From: DSSM01 sp964484125
Lineage (GTDB): Bacteria; Bacteroidota; Ignavibacteria; Tepidaquicellales; Tepidaquicellaceae
DNA: 8,945 bases
NCBI GenBank assembly: GCA_964484125.1
Contig: CAZAEK010000045.1
Span: 1 to 8,945 of the forward strand
Reading direction: 5' to 3'
Shown here: in pieces, positions 1 through 7,244 of the stretch
Layout: every line of letters starts with the position of its first letter
How positions within the stretch are numbered: position 1 is the first letter of the stretch
The notes under the pieces: generated by a model
What the model saw: the letters and a program-made list of their open reading frames with translations, nothing else
Databases searched by the model: none
Told to the model about the DNA's origin: nothing
Position numbers and translations under genes: made by a program

Positions 1-1254
1 GCAGATAAAATCATAATTTCTTTCGATGATACGCAAGAACCGGAGAATCAAAATCCGGATAAATTAAAACTGGAAATCGAACTTAATACTCCCGCTCAAG
101 TTCCATCTCCCGCTCCCGTTGAAAAAATTTCTTCTTTTCCCTATGGAGATCGCGGCTATACTCTGAATTCAAATTCTCCTCTAGATTTTCCTTCTGGCAT
201 TGAAAGGGGATTCGGCGTTAGTTTCTCTCTCGACTTAAAACATAATTTTATTAATTCTTTAATCGAATCCTCAGAATATATAATCACTGCTTCTGTTGAT
301 GGATTTATTAATCTCATTGATAAAGCTACCGGTAATTTATCTTATACTTTTTTCTTCGAGAATGAAAGGTTTGAAAAAGCAGGCGTTGTCATTGATGACA
401 TTATTTATATTAATTCAATTAAGAAAGTTTATTTTTTGGATTCCCGCTTTCGCGGGAATGACAGTAATAACCTTCGCGGGAATACCCCTTCTGTCATTCC
501 CGCGGAGGCGGGAATCCATACCCCCTCTGTCATATACTCCGCCCCTGATGACTTCTTTATCTGGAGCTCCCTTAACGAATTCAATTGCAATATTATTTTC
601 ACAATTTATTCACCTTCTCAGAATATCGCCCATATTATCACGCTGACACAGAATGGAAACGCAGATATAATTTTCTCGTTCAATCCCGTTCGCTTCGTTA
701 GTGGCGAAATACTTGCATCAAGTAATTCACTCTTTACACTTTTCGACGATAAGATTTGTATCTTCAATAATAACTCCCAAACCCTTATACAGAATAATTA
801 CTTCTTCTCTTACGATGTCTTTGCAGTTCTGATTAATGATGATTTGTTCTTTAACTCTCCCTCAGGCGAAATCTATACTATCAATATTAATTCATCCTCT
901 CCACGCTTCACCGGAATTAAAACTTCTGTTATCAATTCAATCGCCGCTTCCGGTAACGTTCTCTTTATCGGTACTTCTTCCGGCTGGTCTGCTTTTAATA
1001 AAAATGGTTTCGAAATCTTCTCTCATATTGATGTAGATAAAAATACTCTTCTCAGTCTCGGTAATAATATCCTTACTGCTTCTGCCGGTAATAAAATTCT
1101 TTTCTTTAATACCGCTAAATTTGCCGAAGCTCAGCTTTTTTCTCTTAAAGATGATATTGTATCAGCAAGAGTTTCACATAATTCTGTCTTCGTCCTTACT
1201 AAATCCGGTATCTTACAGTCTTTTAAAAATAATATGCTTATTATTCATATATGA
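1..1254 (+). CDS. Beta-propeller-like (PQQ/WD40-type repeat) protein, 5' end outside window
   Basis: Frame 1 is open without a stop from base 1 to the TGA at 1252-1254, so 417 residues of a longer protein are visible. Residues about 20-45 form a Pro/Glu-rich linker (PAQVPSPAPVE). From about residue 95 there are repeated four-strand units of the beta-propeller kind: TASVDGFINLIDKATG, then IIYINSIKKVYFLD, and further blades such as LFFNSPSGEIYTININ, NVLFIGTSSGWSAFNKNG and NILTASAGNKILFFN up to the C-terminus. Residues about 146-173 are not propeller sequence: they are the translation of a palindromic repeat inserted without breaking the frame. The shorter in-frame start at TTG 436 lies at the repeat's edge and is not a credible start, because homologous-looking blade sequence precedes it. 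The stop overlaps the next start (ATGA). The molecular function is unknown. A scaffold or sensor role is inference. The visible part shows no signal peptide or TM. Confidence 0.8.
   Translation, partial: ADKIIISFDDTQEPENQNPDKLKLEIELNTPAQVPSPAPVEKISSFPYGDRGYTLNSNSPLDFPSGIERGFGVSFSLDLKHNFINSLIESSEYIITASVDGFINLIDKATGNLSYTFFFENERFEKAGVVIDDIIYINSIKKVYFLDSRFRGNDSNNLRGNTPSVIPAEAGIHTPSVIYSAPDDFFIWSSLNEFNCNIIFTIYSPSQNIAHIITLTQNGNADIIFSFNPVRFVSGEILASSNSLFTLFDDKICIFNNNSQTLIQNNYFFSYDVFAVLINDDLFFNSPSGEIYTININSSSPRFTGIKTSVINSIAASGNVLFIGTSSGWSAFNKNGFEIFSHIDVDKNTLLSLGNNILTASAGNKILFFNTAKFAEAQLFSLKDDIVSARVSHNSVFVLTKSGILQSFKNNMLIIHI
437..518. repeat. Palindromic dispersed-type repeat inserted in frame in the propeller gene
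   Basis: Two 28-nt arms, 437-464 and 491-518, are reverse complements with 26 of 28 positions matching, separated by 26 nt. Each arm is itself a small hairpin (TTCCCGC...GCGGGAA). The element is far more GC-rich than its surroundings. Translated, it gives the peptides DSRFRGND and SVIPAEAGIH in the gene's frame, and WIPAFAGMT and FPRRRES in another. These peptides are a familiar signature of a small dyad repeat scattered through many bacterial genomes. No transposase is present, so it is a non-autonomous element at most. A near-copy of part of it (482-497 against 518-533, 15 of 16 matching) follows directly, so the disturbed zone may run to about 540. Confidence 0.88.
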
Positions 1255-2903
1255 ATTATTTTAAAAAATTTTTCTTCGTCTTAATTTTAATTCTGCCGGC
1301 TTCTCTTTCAGCTCAGAAAAATGTTTCTTTCCTCTTTGATAATTCCGGTAGTATGCTCGGGTATTATTCCGATAGTAAAAGCACTTTCAAAACCTTTGCT
1401 AAAGCTCTTATTAAAAATTCTCTCGCTCAAGGTGATTTTGCCAGTATCTACCTCTTTACGAAAAACGAACCTAAACGCGGTATTCAATCTCCTCAGAAAC
1501 TATTCTCCGGAAATTCCAAAGACCTTATCCCTGATAAAATTATTTCTGATTTCAAATCCGTTAAAGGAAATGACGGAGATTACGGAGTTACTGATATTAA
1601 CGAAGCTCTCGATGCCGCAATTAGCGACCTTAAAAATCAACCCGCAGTTATCTGGCTTATCACTGATAATATCAACGATGTTGCAGGAACTGGCGATGAA
1701 TCATTTCTTAATACTCTTGACTTCTATAAAAAATTAAGAAATGATACTGCTATCAGAAAAATTCTTCTGTTTCCGGTAGAAGAAAAATTATCCGGCGACC
1801 TTTATGAATCAGATGGTTTTGTCTGCTATGGCATTGTATACTCACTTACTTCTCTTTCTCAGATTCAACTGGAAAGCTATGATAAAATCATAAGAGCTTC
1901 AGGGATTAAAGTCAAACCTTTCACTCTCAAACCGCTCGATATTGGCACTATTACTCTCTTCCCGAAAGTTACTCAAAGCAAGGTTACTGAAGGCAAATTA
2001 TTCTTCGACGGGAAAACTCTCAGAGGGTTTGGATTTGATGAAGGGCAGGTTATCAAAGAAACTTTCCCCGACCTCGTTCTTAAATCTAATCTGTTCCCTT
2101 ATATCATAAAAAATGCAAAACTCAACGTACGTCTCGATAATTTCTCATCTTCTGATTATTCAGTTAAATCTATGGGAACGCAGACTATTTCCCCTTCTAC
2201 CGTAAGTAATATCTCTCCTGAAGGCGAAGTTACCGGATTCTCTGTTACTTTCAATATGCCGGAAATTACTCCTAATTTTTCTTTCTCTACTATCTTTAAT
2301 GAAGATTTTACTGTCGGCGGTAATCTCATCCTCGAAGTCTCTCAGGTGGATATTCTGCTCGATGATAAGTATATGAATTCCTTTAAAGAAATCTTCGCTC
2401 TTAATTCCGTTCCCGATATTTTCCGCCCTGTCCTGAAAGATAAAAAAATCGAAACTTCCATCCCTCTCGAAATCCGCATAAAATATGGTAGCTGGCGGCT
2501 CTTTGCTCTCATCGGTATCGCATTGCTCGCTCTCGCTGTTATAGCCGTTCCTATCTTTCTATTAACCAAAAAATCCTGTTACAAAATCACCTTACTGGAT
2601 TCCGACTCTCAGTCTTTCTGCATCTCAGCCCTTTCTTCATATAGCGTCTCTACTGCCGGCTCTCCCGTTCTCGGCAAACTAAAAAAATCCGTCACCGGCT
2701 CTCTGAAGTTCATTTGCTCATCAGTTACCGATACGCCCGGTAAAGTTTTCTCCGTCTCTTTCGGAATTCCTTTTACTGTCTCATATACCGATTCTAATAC
2801 CAATGACTTTGATATTACTGTCGAACAAACCGATAAAAAATCCTCTGATAATAATGGCTCTGATTCTAACTCATTTAATAGTGATATTAGTAAATACCAT
2901 TGA
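1251..2903 (+). CDS. Secreted/anchored von Willebrand factor A domain protein with one C-terminal TM
   Basis: The 550-residue protein starts with a signal peptide (basic KK at 5-6, hydrophobic FFFVLILIL, probable cleavage near SLSAQ at 18-22). A vWA domain follows at about 24-200, with a MIDAS-type DxSxS motif at D30-N-S32-G-S34, a Thr in GVTD (T114) and an Asp in LITD (D139), so metal-dependent ligand binding is plausible. Residues about 210-410 are beta-rich. A single TM helix lies at about 416-438 and is followed by KK, and then by a small beta-rich domain of about 90 residues and a Ser/Asn/Asp-rich tail (531-547). Expected topology is vWA in the periplasm and C-terminal domain in the cytoplasm. 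The ATG overlaps the preceding stop by 4 nt, implying translational coupling; no Shine-Dalgarno is evident. vWA proteins commonly act in complex assembly or adhesion; the partner here is unknown, and the barrel protein next door is the obvious candidate. Confidence 0.87.
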   Translation: MNYFKKFFFVLILILPASLSAQKNVSFLFDNSGSMLGYYSDSKSTFKTFAKALIKNSLAQGDFASIYLFTKNEPKRGIQSPQKLFSGNSKDLIPDKIISDFKSVKGNDGDYGVTDINEALDAAISDLKNQPAVIWLITDNINDVAGTGDESFLNTLDFYKKLRNDTAIRKILLFPVEEKLSGDLYESDGFVCYGIVYSLTSLSQIQLESYDKIIRASGIKVKPFTLKPLDIGTITLFPKVTQSKVTEGKLFFDGKTLRGFGFDEGQVIKETFPDLVLKSNLFPYIIKNAKLNVRLDNFSSSDYSVKSMGTQTISPSTVSNISPEGEVTGFSVTFNMPEITPNFSFSTIFNEDFTVGGNLILEVSQVDILLDDKYMNSFKEIFALNSVPDIFRPVLKDKKIETSIPLEIRIKYGSWRLFALIGIALLALAVIAVPIFLLTKKSCYKITLLDSDSQSFCISALSSYSVSTAGSPVLGKLKKSVTGSLKFICSSVTDTPGKVFSVSFGIPFTVSYTDSNTNDFDITVEQTDKKSSDNNGSDSNSFNSDISKYH

Positions 2904-5900
2904 TAAATGAAAAAAATATAAAAATCCTTTTTCTCCTTATTCCGGTCTTGTTCCTCTTTCCGGCTACCGATTCCTTTGCACAGATTACTCCTAATTCAAA
3001 AGTTCTCTCTTTCAAAATAACTTATCTCGATTCAGTATTTACTATCGGTGATAAATTCCTCATCCAGAATTCTGATACGCTGCGTATTCTTAACCTTACT
3101 CTCGAACGTAATCTCGATTATAACATTGATTACCGTAACGGCATAATTAAAATTTCCAAAAATCTTTTTTCCTCACGCTCTCTCGATACTACCAGAATTT
3201 ACGACTTAATAGTTATTTATGATTTGTTCCCCTATGTATTCAAAGACTACTATTCCAACTTTGATATTTCGCTCGAAAGGGATTCTTTAACAGGCGATAC
3301 TATTAAAATTGCGACTACTTCCAAAGACTTCATCGAAAATATTTTCGAAGGTACTGACCTCGAAAAATCCGGCTCCATCTTCAGAGGAGTTACTCTCGGC
3401 TCTAACCGCGACCTAACTCTTAACTCCGGTTTCAGATTACAACTTAACGGAAAACTTTCTAAAGAAATTGAAATCGTTGCCGCCCTCACTGATGAAAATA
3501 CTCCTATTCAACCGGAAGGTAATACCGCTAAATTGCAGGAACTCGATAAAGTATTTATTGAACTCAGAAGCTCTAATCTCTCAGCTACTATCGGTGATAT
3601 TGATATCGGTTTTCAGAAATCTGAATTCGTAAACTTCAATCGTAAAATTCAGGGCGCTAAAGGTTTCGGTCAATTTGACTTCGGAGACCTCACTCTTACC
3701 GGTGCTGTATCCCGCGGTAAATTCAATACCAATAAATTCAACGGACAGGACGGCCTGCAAGGTCCTTACAGATTAACCGGCGCCAATAACGAAGTCAATA
3801 TTATTGTTCTCTCCGGGACAGAAAAAGTCTATATTGATGGAATACTTATGACACGCGGTGATCAGGCAGATTATACCATTGATTATGGTATTGGTCAGAT
3901 TACTTTTACAAATAAAAGAATTATTACTCGTAATTCAAGAATCACTGTTGACTTCGAATACTCTGATAAAAAATTCAGCAGAACTCTTCTCGCTTTCAAT
4001 AATAAATATAATCTATTAAGTAAAAGTCTTAACATCGGAGTTTCTATCATCAGCGAAGCAGATAATGAAGATAAAACTATTGATTTTACGCTTTCCGATT
4101 CCGATAAAGAAATTCTCAAAAATGCAGGTGCTGATAGATTAAAAGCTTCCAAATCCGGCGTTTTCTTCGTTGGAAAAGATTCTCTCGGAAGACCTCTCGG
4201 TGCTTATTCAAAAAAAACTGATTCTACGGGTTACGTTTACTACGTCTATAATCCCGGCGATACCTCTGCACTCTATAGCATCACTTTTTCAAATGTCGGT
4301 GCAGGCAATGGCGATTATAATAGTCTCAGCACTTTTAACTATGTTTACGTCGGAAAAAATAAAGGTAGCTATGCTCCTATCATATTTCTGCCAATACCCA
4401 CTTCATATCAACTCCTCGACCTAAACCTCGAATATTCTCCCGGTAAAGAAAAAAATCTTCTGCTCAGACTTGAAGGTGCATATTCTTTCCTCAATAAAAA
4501 TAAATTTTCTGATATTCCCGATGCGAAAGATAATGGACTGGCTCTTCTTGGTATTGCCGCATTCAGAAAAAAATCATTTAACTTTGCAGGAATAAAATTC
4601 AAAGATTTTGAAATATCTTTCAGGCAAAGACTTATCAATCAATCATTCAACTCTCTCGATAGAATTAATTCAGTCGAATTCAACAGGGATTTCGACGTCA
4701 AAGATTCTTCACAGGTTACAGAAGATTATAAAGAGGGGATTCTTACATTCTCTCCGGGTAACCTCATCTCCTTTAAAGGTTTTGTTGCTTCTCTCAAAAG
4801 AGGCGATATATTCAGCTCTGTCAGAACAAGCGGTACTTTAGAATTTAATAATTCAGTCGCAGGTGATTCGGCTAAATTGCCACGACTGAAATACACCTTC
4901 GAAAATGTCAACAGCGACTTTACCCCTACAGGAAATAAAGGAAACTGGATCAGGCAATCAGGCATTCTCGGCTATGACTTAAAACTCAGTCCACGTAATC
5001 TTAATTCTCCTGTAATCGGCTTTAATCTGATTTACAACAACGAAATTAAAAAAAATTCTCTCACTGCTGATTTCCGTGATTCCCTCACTGCTGAAAGTTT
5101 CGCTTTTAAAGAAATTATTCCACGCATTTCTATAAATAATATTTTTGATTTAAATCTCTACGCCGAATACGGCTACCGCACAGACGAAAACCCCTTCGTC
5201 GGCACACTCGAAAATTTCTCTAAATCCTTATCACCTAAAATCGGTATCGCTTATTCCGGCTCAGACTGGATTATCTCCAACTTCGACATTGCAATACTAA
5301 ACAAAAAATTCTCTCAACAAGCTCTGCAGGCAGGCAACGTTGATAATAACACCGTTCTCGTTAATTCAAGAACACGATTCTCGCCGCTCAATAGCTCACT
5401 CACTGCAGACCTCTTCTACAACGTAACAAGTGAACAAACTGCAAAAATTGAAAAACTATTCGTACTCGTACCGATTGGGCAGGGTAATTATATTTATCTC
5501 GGCGACCTGAATGGCAACGGTATTCAGGATGAAAACGAATTTCAGCTTGTCAACCAGGACGGAAACTACATAAAATTAAATGTCCCTACTGACCAAAGAT
5601 TTCCAACAGTTGATTTGAAAACTTCACTGAGAGTATATTTCAAACCATCAAGATATTTCTATATCTCCGAAGATAATTTTATTGCAAATCTTCTAAATAA
5701 TTTCTCCTCAGAAACCATCATCAGGGTTGACGAAAAAAGTAAAGCCCAGAATACTGATAATCTCTACTTCCTCAAATTAAATTCTTTCCTCAACGACTCA
5801 AATACTATTTCAGGTTTGCAGTCAATTCAGCAGGATATTAACTTTTTCGAAAACAACAGAGCTTATTCTCTGCGTCTCAGATTTATTCAGCAAAAAGGGT

Positions 5901-6457
5901 TCAGTCAGTATTCAAGCGGCAACGAAAGATTATCTTTTATTCAGAAATCTGCTCTACTCAAACTCGGTCTCACAGATGATATCGGTCTCCAACTCGAATA
6001 TTTAAATAAACTCGATAAAAATCTTGCCCCGCCTAATTCCATCCGAAACAGGGATATTGTTTCTGATGCAGTCATTACAGACCTTTCCTATAAACCCATT
6101 CCTCAAATCGAAAGCGGTTTTGAATTTAAAATCTCAAGAGCAAATGATTATTATCCCGTACAGTTTATCAAAGCCGACATCAATCAGCAAACACTGAGAT
6201 TCATCTACTCATTTGCACAATCCGGCAGAGTCCGTGCAGAAATCGAACGTAACGAAGTCATCTTTAACAACAGCGTTCTCACCTTCCCTTACGAACTCAC
6301 TCAGGGCAAAGTCGAAGGAAAAAGCTGGTTCTGGCGTCTCTTCCTTGACTATTCCATCAGCAAAAACATCCAGCTCTCCCTCAACTACGACGGCCGCTCC
6401 GAAGGCAACAGAAAAGTAATCCACTCCGGCCGCGGACAAATCACCGCCTTCTTCTAA
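2900..6457 (+). CDS. Large outer-membrane beta-barrel protein, SprA-like features
   Basis: The product has 1185 residues. The start is TTG 2900, overlapping the upstream TGA by 4 nt; the nearby ATG at 2907 is out of frame. A signal peptide is clear (hydrophobic ILFLLIPVLFLF, cleavage after SFA at 25-27). Residues about 60-115 form a small beta domain with the pattern DYNIDYRNGIIKI. Residues about 160-300 (RLQLNGKLSKEIEI, then FIELRSSNLSATIGDIDIGF) resemble the repeated segments of SprA-type proteins. Residues 305-356 form a second domain of the type VYIDGILMTRG...YTIDYGIGQITFT. The rest is alternating amphipathic strands ending in ITAFF, a terminal aromatic typical of outer-membrane barrels. 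An EF-hand-like calcium loop (DLNGNGIQDENE) sits at 869-880. At about half the roughly 2400 residues of SprA, the T9SS translocon, it cannot be called SprA. A transport or surface role is inference. Confidence 0.85.
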   Translation: MINEKNIKILFLLIPVLFLFPATDSFAQITPNSKVLSFKITYLDSVFTIGDKFLIQNSDTLRILNLTLERNLDYNIDYRNGIIKISKNLFSSRSLDTTRIYDLIVIYDLFPYVFKDYYSNFDISLERDSLTGDTIKIATTSKDFIENIFEGTDLEKSGSIFRGVTLGSNRDLTLNSGFRLQLNGKLSKEIEIVAALTDENTPIQPEGNTAKLQELDKVFIELRSSNLSATIGDIDIGFQKSEFVNFNRKIQGAKGFGQFDFGDLTLTGAVSRGKFNTNKFNGQDGLQGPYRLTGANNEVNIIVLSGTEKVYIDGILMTRGDQADYTIDYGIGQITFTNKRIITRNSRITVDFEYSDKKFSRTLLAFNNKYNLLSKSLNIGVSIISEADNEDKTIDFTLSDSDKEILKNAGADRLKASKSGVFFVGKDSLGRPLGAYSKKTDSTGYVYYVYNPGDTSALYSITFSNVGAGNGDYNSLSTFNYVYVGKNKGSYAPIIFLPIPTSYQLLDLNLEYSPGKEKNLLLRLEGAYSFLNKNKFSDIPDAKDNGLALLGIAAFRKKSFNFAGIKFKDFEISFRQRLINQSFNSLDRINSVEFNRDFDVKDSSQVTEDYKEGILTFSPGNLISFKGFVASLKRGDIFSSVRTSGTLEFNNSVAGDSAKLPRLKYTFENVNSDFTPTGNKGNWIRQSGILGYDLKLSPRNLNSPVIGFNLIYNNEIKKNSLTADFRDSLTAESFAFKEIIPRISINNIFDLNLYAEYGYRTDENPFVGTLENFSKSLSPKIGIAYSGSDWIISNFDIAILNKKFSQQALQAGNVDNNTVLVNSRTRFSPLNSSLTADLFYNVTSEQTAKIEKLFVLVPIGQGNYIYLGDLNGNGIQDENEFQLVNQDGNYIKLNVPTDQRFPTVDLKTSLRVYFKPSRYFYISEDNFIANLLNNFSSETIIRVDEKSKAQNTDNLYFLKLNSFLNDSNTISGLQSIQQDINFFENNRAYSLRLRFIQQKGFSQYSSGNERLSFIQKSALLKLGLTDDIGLQLEYLNKLDKNLAPPNSIRNRDIVSDAVITDLSYKPIPQIESGFEFKISRANDYYPVQFIKADINQQTLRFIYSFAQSGRVRAEIERNEVIFNNSVLTFPYELTQGKVEGKSWFWRLFLDYSISKNIQLSLNYDGRSEGNRKVIHSGRGQITAFF

Positions 6458-6470
6458 AATACCATCACCC

Positions 6471-6485
6471 GACCCAGTATGGGTC
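6471..6485. terminator. Short palindrome just after the operon, possible terminator or mRNA 3' hairpin
   Basis: GACCCA and TGGGTC form a perfect 6-bp stem around the 3-nt loop GTA, 13 nt after the barrel gene's TAA. Its position suits transcript termination or 3'-end protection. It is not followed by a T-run, so it does not fit a classical intrinsic terminator, and a protein-binding palindrome is equally possible. Confidence 0.35.
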
Positions 6486-6544
6486 AAATGTTTGTAGCAA
6501 ATAAATTATCTCCCTACCGAAATTCCAAAACCCAATATCTGAAT

Positions 6545-6590
6545 TGCAAAAAATCTTATATTTCCTTATTCTTCACAAGGATTTTTGCAA
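6545..6590. repeat. Interrupted inverted repeat TTGCAAAAAATC / GATTTTTGCAA
   Basis: The left arm TTGCAAAAAATC (6545-6556) and right arm GATTTTTGCAA (6580-6590) are complementary except for one extra A. CCTT (6564-6567) can also pair with AAGG (6577-6580), extending the stem with a bulge on the left side. The right arm includes a T5 run, so a plus-strand transcript could terminate here. AT-rich sequence gives such matches by chance more easily, hence modest confidence. Confidence 0.4.
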
Positions 6591-6863
6591 TAACTAAATA
6601 AAATTTTAATATTTTCTTAAACTTTTTAATAAATAAAGTTGATTAATATATTGCAAAAATGTAACACTTATAGCGGAGCTATGCTCAAAAACAGATAACT
6701 ATAACTTTTTTCATAATTTCTAATTTTCAGAATTTTGCAGAAAAATTTATATATTCGTAGTTACCAGTATTTACGAACATTCACATAAAAAATAATATTA
6801 AAGTTATAACGCAATACTATATCTTGATTTTAAACTAATTTCAATATATTTTGAAAACATTCG

Positions 6864-6869
6864 TATAAT
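6864..6869 (+). promoter_or_regulatory. Isolated TATAAT hexamer just upstream of the first cassette
   Basis: A perfect TATAAT ends 6 nt before the GTTGGGC core. A transcript starting there would begin about at the cassette boundary and read through the array. There is no acceptable -35 at 16-18 bp (TTGAAA at 6852 is only 6 bp away), and Bacteroidota-type promoters have a different consensus (TAnnTTTG), so this is only a candidate in AT-rich DNA. Confidence 0.2.
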
Positions 6870-6875
6870 TGAACC

Positions 6876-6882
6876 GTTGGGC
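6876..6882 (+). other. Integron core site GTTGGGC, left boundary of the cassette array
   Basis: GTTGGGC fits the GTTRRRY core recognised by integron integrases, which cut between G and TT. It marks the junction between the non-coding spacer and cassette 1. The assignment is strengthened by complementarity between the bases that follow it and the bases preceding the attC at the other end of cassette 1. Confidence 0.65.
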
Positions 6883-6913
6883 GTAATGCCACGCTAAAAT
6901 GAAATTAAAAAAA

Positions 6914-6919
6914 AGGAGG
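6914..6919 (+). promoter_or_regulatory. Strong Shine-Dalgarno AGGAGG of cassette 1 gene
   Basis: A full AGGAGG with a TTTT spacer precedes the ATG at 6924, fixing that start. The other genes in the window have no comparable site, which fits an origin of this cassette in a host that relies on Shine-Dalgarno initiation. Confidence 0.85.
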
Positions 6920-6923
6920 TTTT

Positions 6924-7244
6924 ATGTCAAAAGAAATCAATGGAGTTTTTAACGAAAATAATCTTGAAAATTGCAAAATTTATGGTCAACGCATAGATAT
7001 AGACATTTCCGAGAACAGCAGAATTTTTATTTATAGAACGCCAACCGCTAATGAATTTGATATGGCAAAGAAAAACATATGTGATATATTAGATCAATAT
7101 TATCATTACTATAAACAAAGCGTACCAATTAAAAATGTTGATAATATATTCATTACTATAAGAGGAAATGAGGGATTTATTGACATAGAAATTGAAAATC
7201 AAGGAATTAATGATGAAGCTTGGATTGGAATTGATCTTCGATAG
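6924..7244 (+). CDS. Cassette 1 protein of unknown function, 106 aa
   Basis: I do not recognise this protein. It is small, acidic and soluble-looking, with no signal peptide or TM. The order of predicted elements is a beta hairpin (CKIYGQRIDIDIS, then RIFIYR), a helix (EFDMAKKNICDILDQYYHYYKQ, with a Tyr-rich end) and two strands (NIFITIRG and FIDIEIEN), ending in AWIGIDLR: a compact alpha/beta fold. The start is set by the AGGAGG at 6914. It is the only gene of cassette 1, and its TAG abuts the inverted-repeat arm that precedes the attC. Small acidic alpha/beta proteins in cassettes are often antitoxin-, immunity- or defence-related, but nothing here demonstrates that. Codon use is AT-rich without the frequent CTC/TCT codons of the upstream operon. 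Confidence 0.85.
   Translation: MSKEINGVFNENNLENCKIYGQRIDIDISENSRIFIYRTPTANEFDMAKKNICDILDQYYHYYKQSVPIKNVDNIFITIRGNEGFIDIEIENQGINDEAWIGIDLR

Larger units (their letters stand above)
6458..6876. other. AT-rich non-coding spacer between envelope operon and cassette array
   Basis: About 420 bases without a credible gene. It contains a 6-bp-stem palindrome at 6471-6485, an 11-bp interrupted inverted repeat at 6545-6590, AACTTT/AAAGTT at 6620-6640, a small hairpin ATAGC-GGA-GCTAT at 6670-6682 and TTCGTA/TACGAA at 6754-6777. None is strong enough alone to name. This is where an attI site, or a decayed attC left of the first cassette, would lie. A CAAT/ATTG pair (about 6812 and 6868) flanked by AAC and GTT hints at that, but the fold is poor. 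Confidence 0.6.

Noticed and set aside
437..533. CRISPR or insertion sequence at the GC-rich repeats
   Set aside because: There are no regular repeat-spacer units and no transposase; the structure is a single interrupted palindrome.
296..646. 116-codon plus-strand ORF containing WIPAFAGMT and FPRRRES
   Set aside because: It is the palindromic repeat read in a second frame plus out-of-frame propeller sequence; the frame-1 gene covers the whole stretch.
436..1254. Starting the propeller gene at TTG 436
   Set aside because: Frame 1 is open back to base 1 with blade-like sequence before 436, and this TTG lies at the border of the inserted repeat.
2342..2803. Two minus-strand ORFs opposite the vWA gene
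   Set aside because: They are antisense shadows of a well-supported gene with signal peptide, MIDAS and TM, and have no initiation signals or recognisable domains.
6209..6487. Minus-strand 92-codon and plus-strand 68-codon ORFs at the end of the barrel gene
   Set aside because: Both lie over the C-terminal strands of the barrel protein, which reads through to a proper ITAFF terminus; local C-richness explains the extra open frames.
6670..6686. Hairpins ATAGC-GGA-GCTAT and GAGC-TAT-GCTC as an attC remnant or terminator
   Set aside because: The stems are only 4-5 bp and mutually exclusive, with no core boxes or T-run alongside.
6852..6869. TTGAAA...TATAAT as a sigma-70 promoter
   Set aside because: The hexamers are separated by only 6 bp, far below the needed 16-18 bp; only the isolated TATAAT was kept, at low confidence.
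6803..6882. A decayed attC or attI immediately left of GTTGGGC
   Set aside because: Only AAC/GTT and CAAT/ATTG pair; the rest of the arm does not match, so no site is claimed beyond the core itself.
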